From an uncultured Sphingomonadaceae bacterium (GTDB taxonomy: Bacteria; Pseudomonadota; Alphaproteobacteria; Sphingomonadales; Sphingomonadaceae): a stretch of DNA of 64,000 nucleotides. The notes below the pieces were generated by a model. The model was not told where the DNA came from. It did no database searches and was given only the letters and a program-made list of their open reading frames with translations. This document shows positions 38,054 through 47,615 of this stretch, piece by piece (the first letter of the stretch is position 1; each line of letters begins with the position of its first letter). The stretch covers positions 18,719 to 82,718 of the forward strand of contig CAMYJW010000027.1 in the NCBI GenBank assembly GCA_947258815.1. The letters are read 5' to 3'. The position numbers and the translations under genes were made by a program.

Positions 38054-39373
38054 ATGCCCGATCTTTTCGCCAATGATCTGCCGGAAGACCCAGCCGACGT
38101 CGATGAAAGCGACGCGCCGCTGGCGAACAGGCTTCGTCCGCAAACCATCGGCGAAATCGTCGGGCAGGATCACCTGACCGGGCCGCAAGGCGCGATCGGC
38201 CGGATGATCGCGGCCGGCAAGCTGGGGTCCATGATCCTGTGGGGGCCGCCCGGCACCGGCAAGACCAGCATCGCAAGGTTGCTGGCCGATGCCGTGGGGA
38301 TGCGGTTCGCCGCAGTCAGCGCGGTGTTCTCAGGTGTTGCAGACTTGAAGAAGGCCTTCGCATCCGCAGAAACTGCCGCAAGGGCCGGTCAACGCACGTT
38401 GCTGTTCGTTGACGAAATTCACCGCTTCAACCGCGCGCAGCAGGATGGCTTCCTGCCGTATGTTGAGCGGGGCACTGTCACACTTGTCGGAGCGACCACC
38501 GAAAACCCCAGCTTTGCGCTGAACGCAGCTTTGCTCAGCCGTGCACAAGTGCTGATCCTTCACCGGCTTGACGAAGCCGCACTTGGAACACTGCTCGATA
38601 GGGCGGAAGCGCTTGAAAACCGCCCACTCCCCTTGTCGCAGGACGCCCGCGCCGCGATGATCCATTCGGCCGATGGCGATGGCCGCTTCCTTCTCAACCA
38701 GGCGGAAACGCTGTTCGCGGCGGATATTGCCGAGCCGCTGTCCCCCGCGGCATTGGGCCAGTTCCTGCAACGCCGCGTCGCTGTTTATGACAAGGACCGT
38801 GACGGTCACTACAATCTGATCTCCGCCCTGCACAAATCATTGCGCGGTTCCGATCCGCAAGCCGCGCTCTATTATCTTGCACGGATGCTGACAGCAGGAG
38901 AACAACCGCTATACGTTCTGCGTCGGCTCGTGCGCTTCGCTTCGGAGGACATCGGCCTTGCCGATCCGCAAGCCCTCACCCAGTGTCTTGCCGCCAGGGA
39001 CGCCTTTGAATTCCTCGGGTCGCCCGAAGGCGAACTCGCGATTGTCCAGGCGTGCCTCTATTGTGCGACCGCGCCCAAATCCAATGCCGCCTATACCGCG
39101 CAGAAGGCCGCATGGAAAAGCGCGCGCGAAACCGGATCGCTCAGCCCGCCGCAACATATCCTCAATGCCCCGACGAAGCTGATGAAGGACATCGGGCATG
39201 GCGAAGGCTATGCCTATGACCACGACACGCCAGACGGGTTTTCGGGAGACAATTACTGGCCCGAAGGCATAACCGCGCAAGAGTATTACCAGCCCGTCCC
39301 ACGCGGATTTGAACGCCAGGTGATAGAGCGGATCGAATGGTGGAACAGGCAGCGGCGCGAACGCGGTGACTGA
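38054..39373 (+). CDS. rarA: Replication-associated recombination protein A
   Basis: AAA+ ATPase (MgsA/WRNIP1 family) acting at stalled replication forks. The 439-residue product has an N-terminal LANRLRPQTIGEIVGQDHL, Walker A GPPGTGKTS, Walker B LLFVDEIHRFNRAQQD, sensor 1 ATTENPSFALN, and the family C-terminus DRDGHYNLISALHKSLRGSD and KDIGHGEGYAYDHDT. Its last codons overlap the GTG start of the next gene by 8 nt. Confidence 0.96.
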   Translation: MPDLFANDLPEDPADVDESDAPLANRLRPQTIGEIVGQDHLTGPQGAIGRMIAAGKLGSMILWGPPGTGKTSIARLLADAVGMRFAAVSAVFSGVADLKKAFASAETAARAGQRTLLFVDEIHRFNRAQQDGFLPYVERGTVTLVGATTENPSFALNAALLSRAQVLILHRLDEAALGTLLDRAEALENRPLPLSQDARAAMIHSADGDGRFLLNQAETLFAADIAEPLSPAALGQFLQRRVAVYDKDRDGHYNLISALHKSLRGSDPQAALYYLARMLTAGEQPLYVLRRLVRFASEDIGLADPQALTQCLAARDAFEFLGSPEGELAIVQACLYCATAPKSNAAYTAQKAAWKSARETGSLSPPQHILNAPTKLMKDIGHGEGYAYDHDTPDGFSGDNYWPEGITAQEYYQPVPRGFERQVIERIEWWNRQRRERGD

Positions 39374-40247
39374 ACGGTTCGGGCATTTCGTCGCAATAGA
39401 CTGGTCGGGCGCGCAAGGGGATAAGCAAAACGGCATCGCTATTGCGGTTTGCACCATCGAAGGCGGGCCGCCGGTGCTGGTCCGGCCCGACCGGGCATGG
39501 TCGCGCCGCGATGTTCTTGCGATCCTGCAAGACGCACTGCCAGACGATGCTCTCGTCGGGCTGGACCTTGGCATCGCCCTGCCATTCGCCGATGCCGGGG
39601 CATATTTTCCGGGATGGCCGCACAGTCCCCCAGATGCGCGCGCGCTCTGGCAGATGATCGACGATATCTGCGCGTCCGATCCGCATCTGTCGGCAACCAG
39701 TTTTGTCGATCATGCAGAACTGAGCCGATATTTCCGTCGCCATGGTGGGCGCGAAGGCGATCGTTTCCGTCTTGCCCCGGAAGATGGCCGCGGCCGGTTT
39801 CGTGTGACCGAACACCATCAGGCCGCGATGGGCGGCAAACCATACAGCAATTTCAACCTCGTGGGCGCGGCTCAGGTTGGCAAATCAAGCCTGACCGGCA
39901 TGCGCATGCTGCACCGGCTGCAGCCTCACATCGCAGTCTGGCCGATCGACCCGCTGCCTCCAGCCGGGCCGGTTGTTGTGGAGATATACACCGCGCTTGC
40001 CGCCATTGCGGCAGGCCGAACCGCCTCACGCACGAAAATCACCGATTTCGAAGCGCTGAACGCAGCGCTTTCCAATCTCGGCTCACCACCCGCGAAAGGA
40101 AACGGGCCGATTTCCGACCACGCAAGCGACGCGCTCCTCACCGCAGCCTGGCTTCGAACCACTGCCAATAAGCCGGGAATGTGGACCCCGGAAGGCCTCA
40201 CAAAGCAGATCGCCCAAACTGAGGGCTGGACCTTTGGCGCAACCTGA
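39366..40247 (+). CDS. DUF429-like RNase H-fold protein
   Basis: 293 residues. Acidic residues expected for an RNase H-type fold are in HFVAIDWSGAQ, ALVGLDLGIALPFA, VVVEIYTALAA and DHASDALLTAAW, as in DUF429. The family is probably a nuclease but its role is unknown. Start is GTG at 39366, overlapping the rarA stop by 8 nt, so the two are co-translated; a link with fork repair is inference. It lies just before tRNA-Thr, and a second DUF429 gene is carried by the island. Confidence 0.72.
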   Translation: MTERFGHFVAIDWSGAQGDKQNGIAIAVCTIEGGPPVLVRPDRAWSRRDVLAILQDALPDDALVGLDLGIALPFADAGAYFPGWPHSPPDARALWQMIDDICASDPHLSATSFVDHAELSRYFRRHGGREGDRFRLAPEDGRGRFRVTEHHQAAMGGKPYSNFNLVGAAQVGKSSLTGMRMLHRLQPHIAVWPIDPLPPAGPVVVEIYTALAAIAAGRTASRTKITDFEALNAALSNLGSPPAKGNGPISDHASDALLTAAWLRTTANKPGMWTPEGLTKQIAQTEGWTFGAT

Positions 40248-40282
40248 CGCAAAGAGCGCGCATAGAGGCGCAAGCGCCAAAG

Positions 40283-40359
<77 letters not shown>

Positions 40360-40402
40360 GTTTTCAATGACTTAGTAGTGGTGGAGGGACACCCACCTTC
40401 CA

Positions 40403-40426
40403 GCGGGGTCCCAATGGGGCATCAGG
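40403..40426 (+). repeat. Island-end motif, copy A
   Basis: GCGGGGTCCCAATGGGGCAT then CAGG. The same 24 bp begin the two 163-bp repeats (54419, 59646), the latter with two changes. After this point copy A diverges, and the IS follows within 40 bp, so the left end was probably rearranged. Confidence 0.75.
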
Positions 40427-40462
40427 CGCATTTCCTCAAAATTTGGCTGAACCCTGCAATTT

Positions 40463-41755
40463 AGCTGGACACCCGCAATAACCCCTCGCATTTCCTGTGC
40501 TGATGTGATTCAGCATCGGCGAGGAGATAACGCTGATGCATCCATCGAGCCTGTTTTCACTGGCGGAGCACCTGGAACGACTGAGCCGGGACGGCGATCC
40601 GCTGGAGGTTTTGTGAACTTCGAACGTTTCCGCCCTCTGCTGGTAAAGGGGCTGGGATACAGCGATGGTGCTAAGGGCGGCAGGCCACCGTTCGATCCGG
40701 TCTCGATGTTCAAGGTGCTGGTGGTGCAGGCGCAGCACAACCTGTCTGACGCGCGGATGGAGTTCATGGTCCGGGACCGGCTATCGTGGATGCGTTTCTT
40801 CGGTTTTGATCTGGGCGGCACGATGCCCGACGAGAACACCATCCGCCACTACCGCAATCGTCTGACCGAGAGCGGCACGCTCGAAGCGCTGATGCAGGCT
40901 TTCGAGCAGCAACTGCGCGAACGTGGCTATCTCGCCATGGGTGGGCAGATCGTGGACGCAACGCTGGTACCTGCTCCCAAGCAGCGCAACACCGAGGACG
41001 AAAAAGCAGCGGTCAAGGCAGGCAGATCAGCAAAGCAGATATGGCCGGGCAAGCCGAACAGGGCGCACCAGAAGGATGTCGATGCGCGCTGGACGGTGAA
41101 GGTCGGAGGCAAGGTCCGCTACCGGCCAGACGGCACGCCCTTACCGCAGATCGCGACGCCGGTATTCGGCTACAAGTCGCATATCAGCATCGACCGGCGC
41201 TTCGGCTTCATCCGCAAGGGGAAGGTGACCTCGGCGGCCCATAGCGACGGGCGGGAACTGCGTCATGTAGTGGACACGAACAACACTGCTTCGGATGTCT
41301 GGGCCGATAGTGCCTATCGCAGCCGGAAGAACGAGACATGGCTGGCGCGGCGCATGTTCACGAGCCGCATCCATCACAGGAAGCCCAAGGGCAAGCCGAT
41401 GCCCGAGCGCACATCGCAGGCCAATGCGGCCAAGTCAGCCGTGCGCGCCAGGGTAGAACATGTCTTCGCGCATCAGAAGGGGCGATACGGCCTCTTCATC
41501 CGTACCATCGGCCTTGCCAGAGCGCAGGCCAAACTCACCCTTGCGAACCTGGCCTACAACTTCGATCGCCTGATCTTCCACGAGCGACAAGCCGCCACCG
41601 GATAGGTTCGTCCGGAAGGCACTCGCGAGGCAGAAAATGGCCAGAAGGCAACCGGAAAACGCCGATAATCAGGCGCTCAGGCAGCCAATCTGGTTGGCCG
41701 ATCTATTATCCCATCGTTTGCGCCGAAAACGTGTGGTTGTTGCGGGTGTCCAGCT
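40463..41755 (+). mobile_element. IS5-family insertion sequence, about 1.29 kb
   Basis: Ends are 21-bp inverted repeats matching at 20 positions: 40463-40483 beginning AGCTGGACACCCGCAA, and 41735-41755 as its inverse. It encodes one transposase. I could not identify an exact target-site duplication. It separates the left island end from the first cargo gene, whose stop lies 11 bp past the right repeat. Confidence 0.8.
40613..41605 (+). CDS. IS5-family transposase, probably frameshifted near the N-terminus
   Basis: About 330 residues in this frame from VNFERFRPLLVKGLGY. The DDE region shows GGQIVDATLVPAPKQRNTED, VFGYKSHISIDRRFGFIR, VWADSAYRSR and the C-terminal RARVEHVFAHQKGRYGLFIR. An ATG at 40536 with GGAG upstream opens a 26-codon frame, MHPSSLFSLAEHLERLSRDG DPLEVL, that looks like the usual N-terminus of this transposase group but stops at 40614, just where the main frame starts. 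A small deletion of a few nt in the original gene is likely, so the enzyme may be inactive unless the GTG at 40613 or a frameshift is used. Confidence 0.82.
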   Translation: MNFERFRPLLVKGLGYSDGAKGGRPPFDPVSMFKVLVVQAQHNLSDARMEFMVRDRLSWMRFFGFDLGGTMPDENTIRHYRNRLTESGTLEALMQAFEQQLRERGYLAMGGQIVDATLVPAPKQRNTEDEKAAVKAGRSAKQIWPGKPNRAHQKDVDARWTVKVGGKVRYRPDGTPLPQIATPVFGYKSHISIDRRFGFIRKGKVTSAAHSDGRELRHVVDTNNTASDVWADSAYRSRKNETWLARRMFTSRIHHRKPKGKPMPERTSQANAAKSAVRARVEHVFAHQKGRYGLFIRTIGLARAQAKLTLANLAYNFDRLIFHERQAATG

Positions 41756-41765
41756 GTTAGATTCA

Positions 41766-42530
41766 TCAGTCAGCGGCTGCATCTGTGTCTTGCTGCTGGG
41801 GTTTAGACGACTGTGGATCACAAACAATGGTGGTCGAAGACGTGCCGTGATCTGTGGGCAGATGGGCAGCATTCTCAGTTGAGTTTACAGTTTGACCTTG
41901 CGGCAAGCCGACTGAACGAGGCTCCGCGCCGGAACAAAGAACAGTTGTGATGACCGAGGATTCGGCAGCACTATTTGGCTTAATCTCGGGCTTGGGATCG
42001 CGATGGTACCAGAGGTATGCGAAAATCATTAGCATGACCGTGATCAGCGCGATGACTATGTATTTCGTCCAAAAATAGGTCTTTTCCCCCCTCTTCACCC
42101 TCCGCCATTCAAATTTCAGAAGAGCCTTTGATGCGGACAGGAATTTTTCTTCTGCCTGTCTGATGTTTTCGGGCGTCAAATCAGAATTTTTTTGAGCGAG
42201 TGTTTCAAATTCTTCCATCGACTGAAGTAGCTCAAGGGACGGCTCTTCGCGGTCATTCACGCGAAGCTTTATGCCGTGATTGGCCTCATTCAACAGCTTG
42301 TAGTTCTGATCGATCCCGGTTGGTTGCTCACCGTTAGCCTTTGCAACGCGAAGCGCATCCGCAATCGCGTTGATATTAACTAGATATGCCACAAGACACT
42401 TGCGAAGCTCATCGATCCAAGCTTGACGAAACTCGGATACTTTTTGCTCCTTCCCGATAATGAGTCCGAGCAGCGATATTAGCCCTGCGATAATTGCAGC
42501 ACCTACTGCACCTATCCCTATGTCGTTCAT
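41766..42530 (-). CDS. Two-TM membrane protein with cytoplasmic helical region, unknown
   Basis: 254 residues from MNDIGIGAVGAAIIAGLISL. The first membrane segment is at about 5-27, followed by a mainly helical, charged region of 130 residues (for example EFRQAWIDELRKCLVAYLVN), then a second segment near 160-182 (YIVIALITVMLMIFAYLW) and a polar Ser/Thr/Gln-rich tail. It is AT-richer than the core. GGGGGA is upstream of the ATG. It diverges from the next gene across a 134-bp gap; the pair could be a two-gene effector module, but this is inference. Confidence 0.65.
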   Translation of the reverse strand: MNDIGIGAVGAAIIAGLISLLGLIIGKEQKVSEFRQAWIDELRKCLVAYLVNINAIADALRVAKANGEQPTGIDQNYKLLNEANHGIKLRVNDREEPSLELLQSMEEFETLAQKNSDLTPENIRQAEEKFLSASKALLKFEWRRVKRGEKTYFWTKYIVIALITVMLMIFAYLWYHRDPKPEIKPNSAAESSVITTVLCSGAEPRSVGLPQGQTVNSTENAAHLPTDHGTSSTTIVCDPQSSKPQQQDTDAAAD

Positions 42531-42664
42531 TGATCCCCCAGAGATTCCTGCAAACCGCTGCACTTTTTCACACGAAACAATTCGGGCACCCTTGGAACCG
42601 ACTGCAATGCAATGTTAACTGGCACTTAGCAAGCTGGAGTGGAAGTCATGAGAGGCGAATTGAA

Positions 42665-43648
42665 ATGGCTGAAAAGCTGACTTTCCACTTTGAGGGGGCG
42701 CTTGCTGACGCTCACCGAATGAACTTCTATGAGTCCGCTCGATTCCAATATGCCGCCGCCAGATTAATGGTGAAGCTGGCACAATTCCGATCCAAAGGTA
42801 AGTTTGTCAAAAAGATATCTGCTCGATCAAATATAAATATTCAGCTTGTCAGTCAGTCGGACGGGTCATTTAACATCAACATAGAAGATCCTGGCCAGCC
42901 AGACGATGATAAGGAATTTGTCAAGATTTCACTATCCGATTTGATTGCCTACGTTTCCGAACGGATTGTCGAAAAACTTGACGTAAGTGTTCTTGCGGAA
43001 AATCTGATCCCGAATTCTCTATCCGTCGAAGATCACGATATCGACCCCGATCAGTTGACTGAGGTTGATCAACTAATCGATTCATATTTGAGTGATAGTG
43101 CCCTTCTCGCCAGCCTCCCGGCTGAAATCAGGGAACTTGTAAAGCGGCGGGTCGCAGAATCTCACCGAGAGAAGCGGATGTCAGAGAACGAAGCGGCGAT
43201 ATCAAAGATTGACTATGATAGCGGACAAAAGCTTATCGCGATGGCTGCACCTTTACTCAGCGAGATGGCCCAAACTGCGCTGCGCAGGAGCGCTGACTCG
43301 TTCGAAATCACCTCATCCATTGATGGGCAAACAAAGACCATTCTGTTCCTTGATCAGAATATGGCCAAGGATATCGAAACGGCTACGGTGGACGAAGCCA
43401 TAACGCCGCTACTTGGAGATGTAATTCAGTTCAATAAGGATAATGGGTGGGGAAAGGTCAAGATTGAAGAGGGTTTGAAAACCTTGAATTTCAGCATTCC
43501 CTACGACAAATTATCAGAATTGAAACAAACACTTATCGACAATATGAAGAAGGACTTGGTCTATCTGCAGACATATCAAGTCCGTGATCGGTCTCTGGAT
43601 GTAACCCGTCTAATCGTTGTCGGCATTCTTCCTACCCCTGAGGTCTGA
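42665..43648 (+). CDS. Hypothetical island protein (possibly DUF7946-like)
   Basis: 327 residues, start MAEKLTFHFEGALADAHRMN. The N-terminal 130 residues look like a compact domain (FYESARFQYAAARLMVKLAQ, NINIQLVSQSDGSFNINIED); a central acidic and helical stretch follows (PDQLTEVDQLIDSYLSD), and the C-terminus contains beta-rich KIEEGLKTLNFSIPYDKLSE and VRDRSLDVTRLIVVGI. No signal peptide or membrane segment. Proteins of this type are found in mobile islands; function unknown. It ends 11 nt from the convergent restriction enzyme gene. Confidence 0.65.
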   Translation: MAEKLTFHFEGALADAHRMNFYESARFQYAAARLMVKLAQFRSKGKFVKKISARSNINIQLVSQSDGSFNINIEDPGQPDDDKEFVKISLSDLIAYVSERIVEKLDVSVLAENLIPNSLSVEDHDIDPDQLTEVDQLIDSYLSDSALLASLPAEIRELVKRRVAESHREKRMSENEAAISKIDYDSGQKLIAMAAPLLSEMAQTALRRSADSFEITSSIDGQTKTILFLDQNMAKDIETATVDEAITPLLGDVIQFNKDNGWGKVKIEEGLKTLNFSIPYDKLSELKQTLIDNMKKDLVYLQTYQVRDRSLDVTRLIVVGILPTPEV

Positions 43649-43659
43649 CCGGAACGGGA

Positions 43660-46572
43660 TTATGCTGTTCCAATTCTTTCTTGGTTGAGTCGGAACAACC
43701 GCGCCAAGATTTCGTCGTCGGCAAGTCGTCCAGCGCGGAAATCGCCGCCCCAGCCATATGCATCGGCGACCGCCTCATCTACGGCGCGATGGGCATTCTT
43801 TAGCCATTCGGGGCGAGCGTTATATAGATTGGTGAGGGTCCGCTTCGCCAACTCCCTTGCCGCAGCATCATCAACGGGCTGGATGCGGTCAGGATACCCG
43901 GACACAATCTCCACTTCTCGTCGAACAAGTTCCTTGGGGTTCAACCAGTTCTCGCGCACTTCGTTTAGTTTTGATGCGGCGGTGGCGATGGCGTGCGCAC
44001 GGGGATCATCGGCATAATCTGCCGCATCAATGTCGGGCGTTAACCCCTCTGGGAAAGGGAACGTGGCGAAAGTCGAAGTATGGGTATAGCGCGGCCGATC
44101 CTGCAAATCGGACCCTTTTCGCAACGACCACAGCTCATGGAACCGGCTGTGAAGCAAGCCGAAGAAAGTGTCATCATCGCGGGGGATGACGATCAGATTT
44201 TTGTCCGGCAGCGTGGGCAAACGAAGCCACACGAAGATTCGGTGCTGGGCAGTTTCAGGTGTGACAATGTACCGCCCGAGGGGTTGGATCGACGCGCGCA
44301 TATTGGGCCTCGGCCTCCAAAGCTCCCACCATGCACAGCCATCGCTTCCACTCAAATCCCGCAATTCTGAAATGAACTTTCCATCTTCGTCGGGCGTAAG
44401 GCGAATGTGGTCATAAGGGCTGGAAAACAAGGATGCTTCGGACTCTGACATCCCTATCGGTAGATCAATCAGCCAAAAGTCTCGCGGACGTCCCGTCACG
44501 TCATCGCCGTTCCAGTAGGGCCTCAAAACAGCACTGTTCGGCTGGCCATTCGGATTTGAGGGTTCAGCCAACCATTGGCGCGCGACTGCACCCGGCACAT
44601 CGAACGGACCACTTTTCTGGATGCCCAGAAAGGCAGCGTTGGCATTTTCCGGTAGGGCCTTGGCCAGTGTCAGGTTCAACCCTGATGTGAGGTCTGGATT
44701 GATTTCCTCAACAACTTCGCCATTCAACCGCGAAGGTTGTTCGCTTTCACCGAAGCAGATCAGAGAGACATCCACGGCGGCACCGTCGATAGTCCACTTC
44801 TCCTCGTTCCACGCTTCGAAGATGAGGGTGGTGCCAATAATGCGCTGCATCACAGGCAGATTGGTGTTCTTTCTGATCGAGTTCGTCGCAACGAAGCCCG
44901 CACGCTGCGCCCGACCCGCTTCAATCATCTCCCGGGCGTTCTCGAACCAATAGCAAACTAGGTCTGTGAAATGGGGGAGCCGCTTATCGTAAATGGCACG
45001 GATGGCCTCAGTTTCGGCAACACCAAGCTTCCGCTTCATGAGCTTCGCCCCAAGGTAGGGCGGATTACCAAGAATGGCTTCTGCGTCCGGCCAAACGGTG
45101 CCGTGACCGCCTTGATCGACAATCGCGTCGCGCTGCTGAATGTTGCCCAGCGTGCGCAAGATCGGGTTACGCGAGGCGTCAAAGCCGTTGCGCCGCATCC
45201 ACTGGATTTCGCCGATCCATACCGAAACGCGGGCCAATTCCGCTGCGTAGGGATTAAGTTCTATCCCCAACACGTTCTCTGGTCCAACCGAGGGAGCAAA
45301 ACGGCCCAAACCGAGCACTTCGGCGTCGAGATTGGCGGAATGTTCTATATCCTTCAATGCAAGCAGCGAAAGATAAAGGAAATTGCCTGAACCACATGCC
45401 GGGTCCAAAACCCGGAATTCTCGTAGTCTGTCTATGAAACCGGCATGAGCCGCCTGCGCAGATCGAAACGCAGCTTCCTCGGCGCGACGCGCTGCCATGT
45501 GAACTTTTCGCGCTTCCGCCTGCGTCCTTGGAGTCCGCGCTTTCGCCTCGGCAACCTTGTCCATCTGCGCGCTGATCACCGCTTTGACTTCCGCCCATTC
45601 CTGTTTGAGCGGTTCGACAACAACTGGCTGCACGATCATCATGATCTTGTCACGGTCAGTATAGTGTGCGCCGAGTTGGCTTCGCTTGTCTGGGTCCAGA
45701 CCTCGCTCGAACAAGGTGCCAAGGATGGACGGATCAATTTCCGACCAGTCCAGCCGTGCGGCGGCAATCAGATTATCTATGTCTGCGACTTCAAGCGGCA
45801 ATGCGCTGTCATCATCAAACAGCCCGCCGTTGAACCATTCGACCTTTTCGAAGCCCACCATGCCCCCGGACTTCATTGCACTGAACAAAGTGCGCGCGTG
45901 ATCGGCGAATTGGCCGGGATTGGTCCGGCTCGCTTCCAGCATCCGCGTAAACATGGCCCCCGGCAACAGGCCAACGTCCTCGGCGAACATGCAGAAGACC
46001 AGACGATTGACGAAATGTGCTACGGCGTGAGCTTCATTTTCACGGTCGCGCAGTCGCTGAGCAAGGGCGGCGAACTCTCGCGCCGCCTCCTCCGTCAACA
46101 TCTGGCGTGTTATTGCTGGGCGCAGGCGCTCGGGATCGTCGAAGCAAGCGCGCAACAGATCGCGCTTCGCCGCGTCCGCCAAATCCTCCAATGCGATCTC
46201 GTGAACCTGCTGAACCGTGTTGGTCCAGTTGGTGTGGATGCGGATGCGCTCCATGTCGGAGACGACCAACAGAGGCGGGCTTTCCAATGCGATGGAATAG
46301 CGGAGAAGCTGGTCGAACGCCTTATCGAGATTGGCGGCGCGGCCTTTGTATTCCCAAGCGAAGCAACCTTTGCGCCAGACATCCGCCCAGCCTTCGCCCC
46401 CGCTCGTTTTGGTTGCACCCTTTTCGAAAGTAAACCATTCACCCCTCGGATCGGCGCTAGCTGGCTTCTCGATCCCGAGCAAATCGCAGAGGTCGAGGAA
46501 ATGCTCCTGCGCGGCAGAACGCTCTTTCAGTTCGACATTACGCCATTTTGAAAGGAACTCGTGCGGGGTCAT
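43660..46572 (-). CDS. MmeI-like type IIL restriction-modification enzyme
   Basis: A 970-residue single-chain endonuclease-methyltransferase. N-terminal nuclease: Asp64, then Glu74-X-Lys76 in GWADVWRKGCFAWEYKG, the D-X9-EXK spacing of MmeI. A helical connector (about 150-370) includes TLFERGLDPDKRSQLGAHYT. The gamma-class adenine methyltransferase has motif I VLDPACGSGNFLYLSL near 390 and motif IV ILGNPPYLG near 505. The region around 600-850 would be the target recognition domain. Such enzymes methylate one adenine of an asymmetric site and cut about 20 nt away. Lack of drm or pgl neighbours argues against DISARM or BREX membership. Likely phage defence. Confidence 0.9.
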   Translation of the reverse strand: MTPHEFLSKWRNVELKERSAAQEHFLDLCDLLGIEKPASADPRGEWFTFEKGATKTSGGEGWADVWRKGCFAWEYKGRAANLDKAFDQLLRYSIALESPPLLVVSDMERIRIHTNWTNTVQQVHEIALEDLADAAKRDLLRACFDDPERLRPAITRQMLTEEAAREFAALAQRLRDRENEAHAVAHFVNRLVFCMFAEDVGLLPGAMFTRMLEASRTNPGQFADHARTLFSAMKSGGMVGFEKVEWFNGGLFDDDSALPLEVADIDNLIAAARLDWSEIDPSILGTLFERGLDPDKRSQLGAHYTDRDKIMMIVQPVVVEPLKQEWAEVKAVISAQMDKVAEAKARTPRTQAEARKVHMAARRAEEAAFRSAQAAHAGFIDRLREFRVLDPACGSGNFLYLSLLALKDIEHSANLDAEVLGLGRFAPSVGPENVLGIELNPYAAELARVSVWIGEIQWMRRNGFDASRNPILRTLGNIQQRDAIVDQGGHGTVWPDAEAILGNPPYLGAKLMKRKLGVAETEAIRAIYDKRLPHFTDLVCYWFENAREMIEAGRAQRAGFVATNSIRKNTNLPVMQRIIGTTLIFEAWNEEKWTIDGAAVDVSLICFGESEQPSRLNGEVVEEINPDLTSGLNLTLAKALPENANAAFLGIQKSGPFDVPGAVARQWLAEPSNPNGQPNSAVLRPYWNGDDVTGRPRDFWLIDLPIGMSESEASLFSSPYDHIRLTPDEDGKFISELRDLSGSDGCAWWELWRPRPNMRASIQPLGRYIVTPETAQHRIFVWLRLPTLPDKNLIVIPRDDDTFFGLLHSRFHELWSLRKGSDLQDRPRYTHTSTFATFPFPEGLTPDIDAADYADDPRAHAIATAASKLNEVRENWLNPKELVRREVEIVSGYPDRIQPVDDAAARELAKRTLTNLYNARPEWLKNAHRAVDEAVADAYGWGGDFRAGRLADDEILARLFRLNQERIGTA

Positions 46573-46623
46573 GAACAGCCCATATTGCTATCCGCCCTCA
46601 AACGGAACCCGCACAGTCATTTC

Positions 46624-47124
46624 TCAACCGGCAGAATGCATACATTCCCGGAGACGTCGAACCCCGTCTGCTGAACCATCCAACCAGAGGCTATCTCCAG
46701 CGTCTTCCGTATAGATTTGAATTACATGCTCTTTAGCTAGAAGTGATAAGAACGGATCGATTGGCTGCGTCAAGGTTATCGCGCCCATATGATAACCAGA
46801 TTGGTGCGGCACTGTAATGTCTTGCTTGTCGGCCAAAATCTTTGATGGCTCCGTCCACGTTGGCGGAACTGGATCACTATCGGGCCAAGCGAAAGCCCAT
46901 CGGAAAATTCGGGTCTGATCGATTATGGGAACAAACGCTTCGCTACGAAATATGGCATCTATAGTATCGGAGCCACGTTCCCACCGGACGATGAAATTAA
47001 ACTCAGGACCAACCATGGTACATTGGATGTTGTCTCCCATCACCCCCCATGTTTGATTTGCCATCACAGGCGTTGCGGAAACAACCAGAGCGAGCGCGGC
47101 AGAAAATCGAGATATGCGTTTCAT
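46624..47124 (-). CDS. Small exported protein, unknown
   Basis: 166 residues with a clear signal peptide (MKRISRFSAALALVVSATPV, cleaved after MANQ region). Mature part is Trp-rich, with FNFIVRWERGSDTIDAIFRS and DSLWLDGSADGVRRLRECMH; the Cys near each end may pair. GGAG lies 6 nt before the ATG at 47122-47124; an earlier ATG (47136) overlaps the stop of the upstream gene. Second gene of a pair with the next entry. Confidence 0.6.
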   Translation of the reverse strand: MKRISRFSAALALVVSATPVMANQTWGVMGDNIQCTMVGPEFNFIVRWERGSDTIDAIFRSEAFVPIIDQTRIFRWAFAWPDSDPVPPTWTEPSKILADKQDITVPHQSGYHMGAITLTQPIDPFLSLLAKEHVIQIYTEDAGDSLWLDGSADGVRRLRECMHSAG

Positions 47125-47135
47125 CGTTTGCTCCA

Positions 47136-47615
47136 TCAGGATTCGGGAACTCTGAAATCCGGCACTGCCACAGTGGCGCAGGTGAACGTGCCTTCTGTCG
47201 TGATCGGATCGCCCGGCTCATCGTCGAGATACACCGTCATGATGTCGGTGGTTCGCAGTTCGCCCTTGAGCCGGTCGAGAACGAACCTGCTCTCCGTGCG
47301 ATTGCGATTGTCGCCCGCACCAAATGTCTTCGTCATGATTGCGGTCACCCTCTCCGGGGTCACCTCAACATCGCAACGGCCATTTAATTCGCACAGATTG
47401 GCAACCATGTAGGGATCGGCGCGGTAGAGAATCTTACGTTCAGGATCGACCACATAGGTTCGGGCACCTTGATTGGTGATGCTTGGCGCGCCGTCCGCGT
47501 TAATCTTGACGGACTGGCTTCCGGAGCATCTGATGGCGAATTGCGACGAGTTGCTGATCGCATTGCACGAGCAGCAGGCGAGCGACATCGCCAGCGCAAA
47601 TGTTGGTTTGAACAA
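47136..47615 (-). CDS. Small exported Cys-rich protein, probable lipoprotein, unknown
   Basis: About 159 residues if it starts with TTG at 47613-47615, which has GGGGGAG 6 nt upstream. That gives FKPTFALAMSLACCSCNAIS, a lipoprotein-type signal. The mature part includes RTYVVDPERKILYRADPYMV and TFTCATVAVPDFRVPES and is not recognised. Longer starts would translate the hairpin-rich region upstream and are not favoured. Its stop overlaps an ATG of the next gene. Confidence 0.55.
   Translation of the reverse strand: MFKPTFALAMSLACCSCNAISNSSQFAIRCSGSQSVKINADGAPSITNQGARTYVVDPERKILYRADPYMVANLCELNGRCDVEVTPERVTAIMTKTFGAGDNRNRTESRFVLDRLKGELRTTDIMTVYLDDEPGDPITTEGTFTCATVAVPDFRVPES

Noticed and set aside
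43660..46572. DISARM or BREX methylase
   Set aside because: The N-terminal nuclease residues are intact as in MmeI, and no drm, brx or pgl partner genes are nearby.
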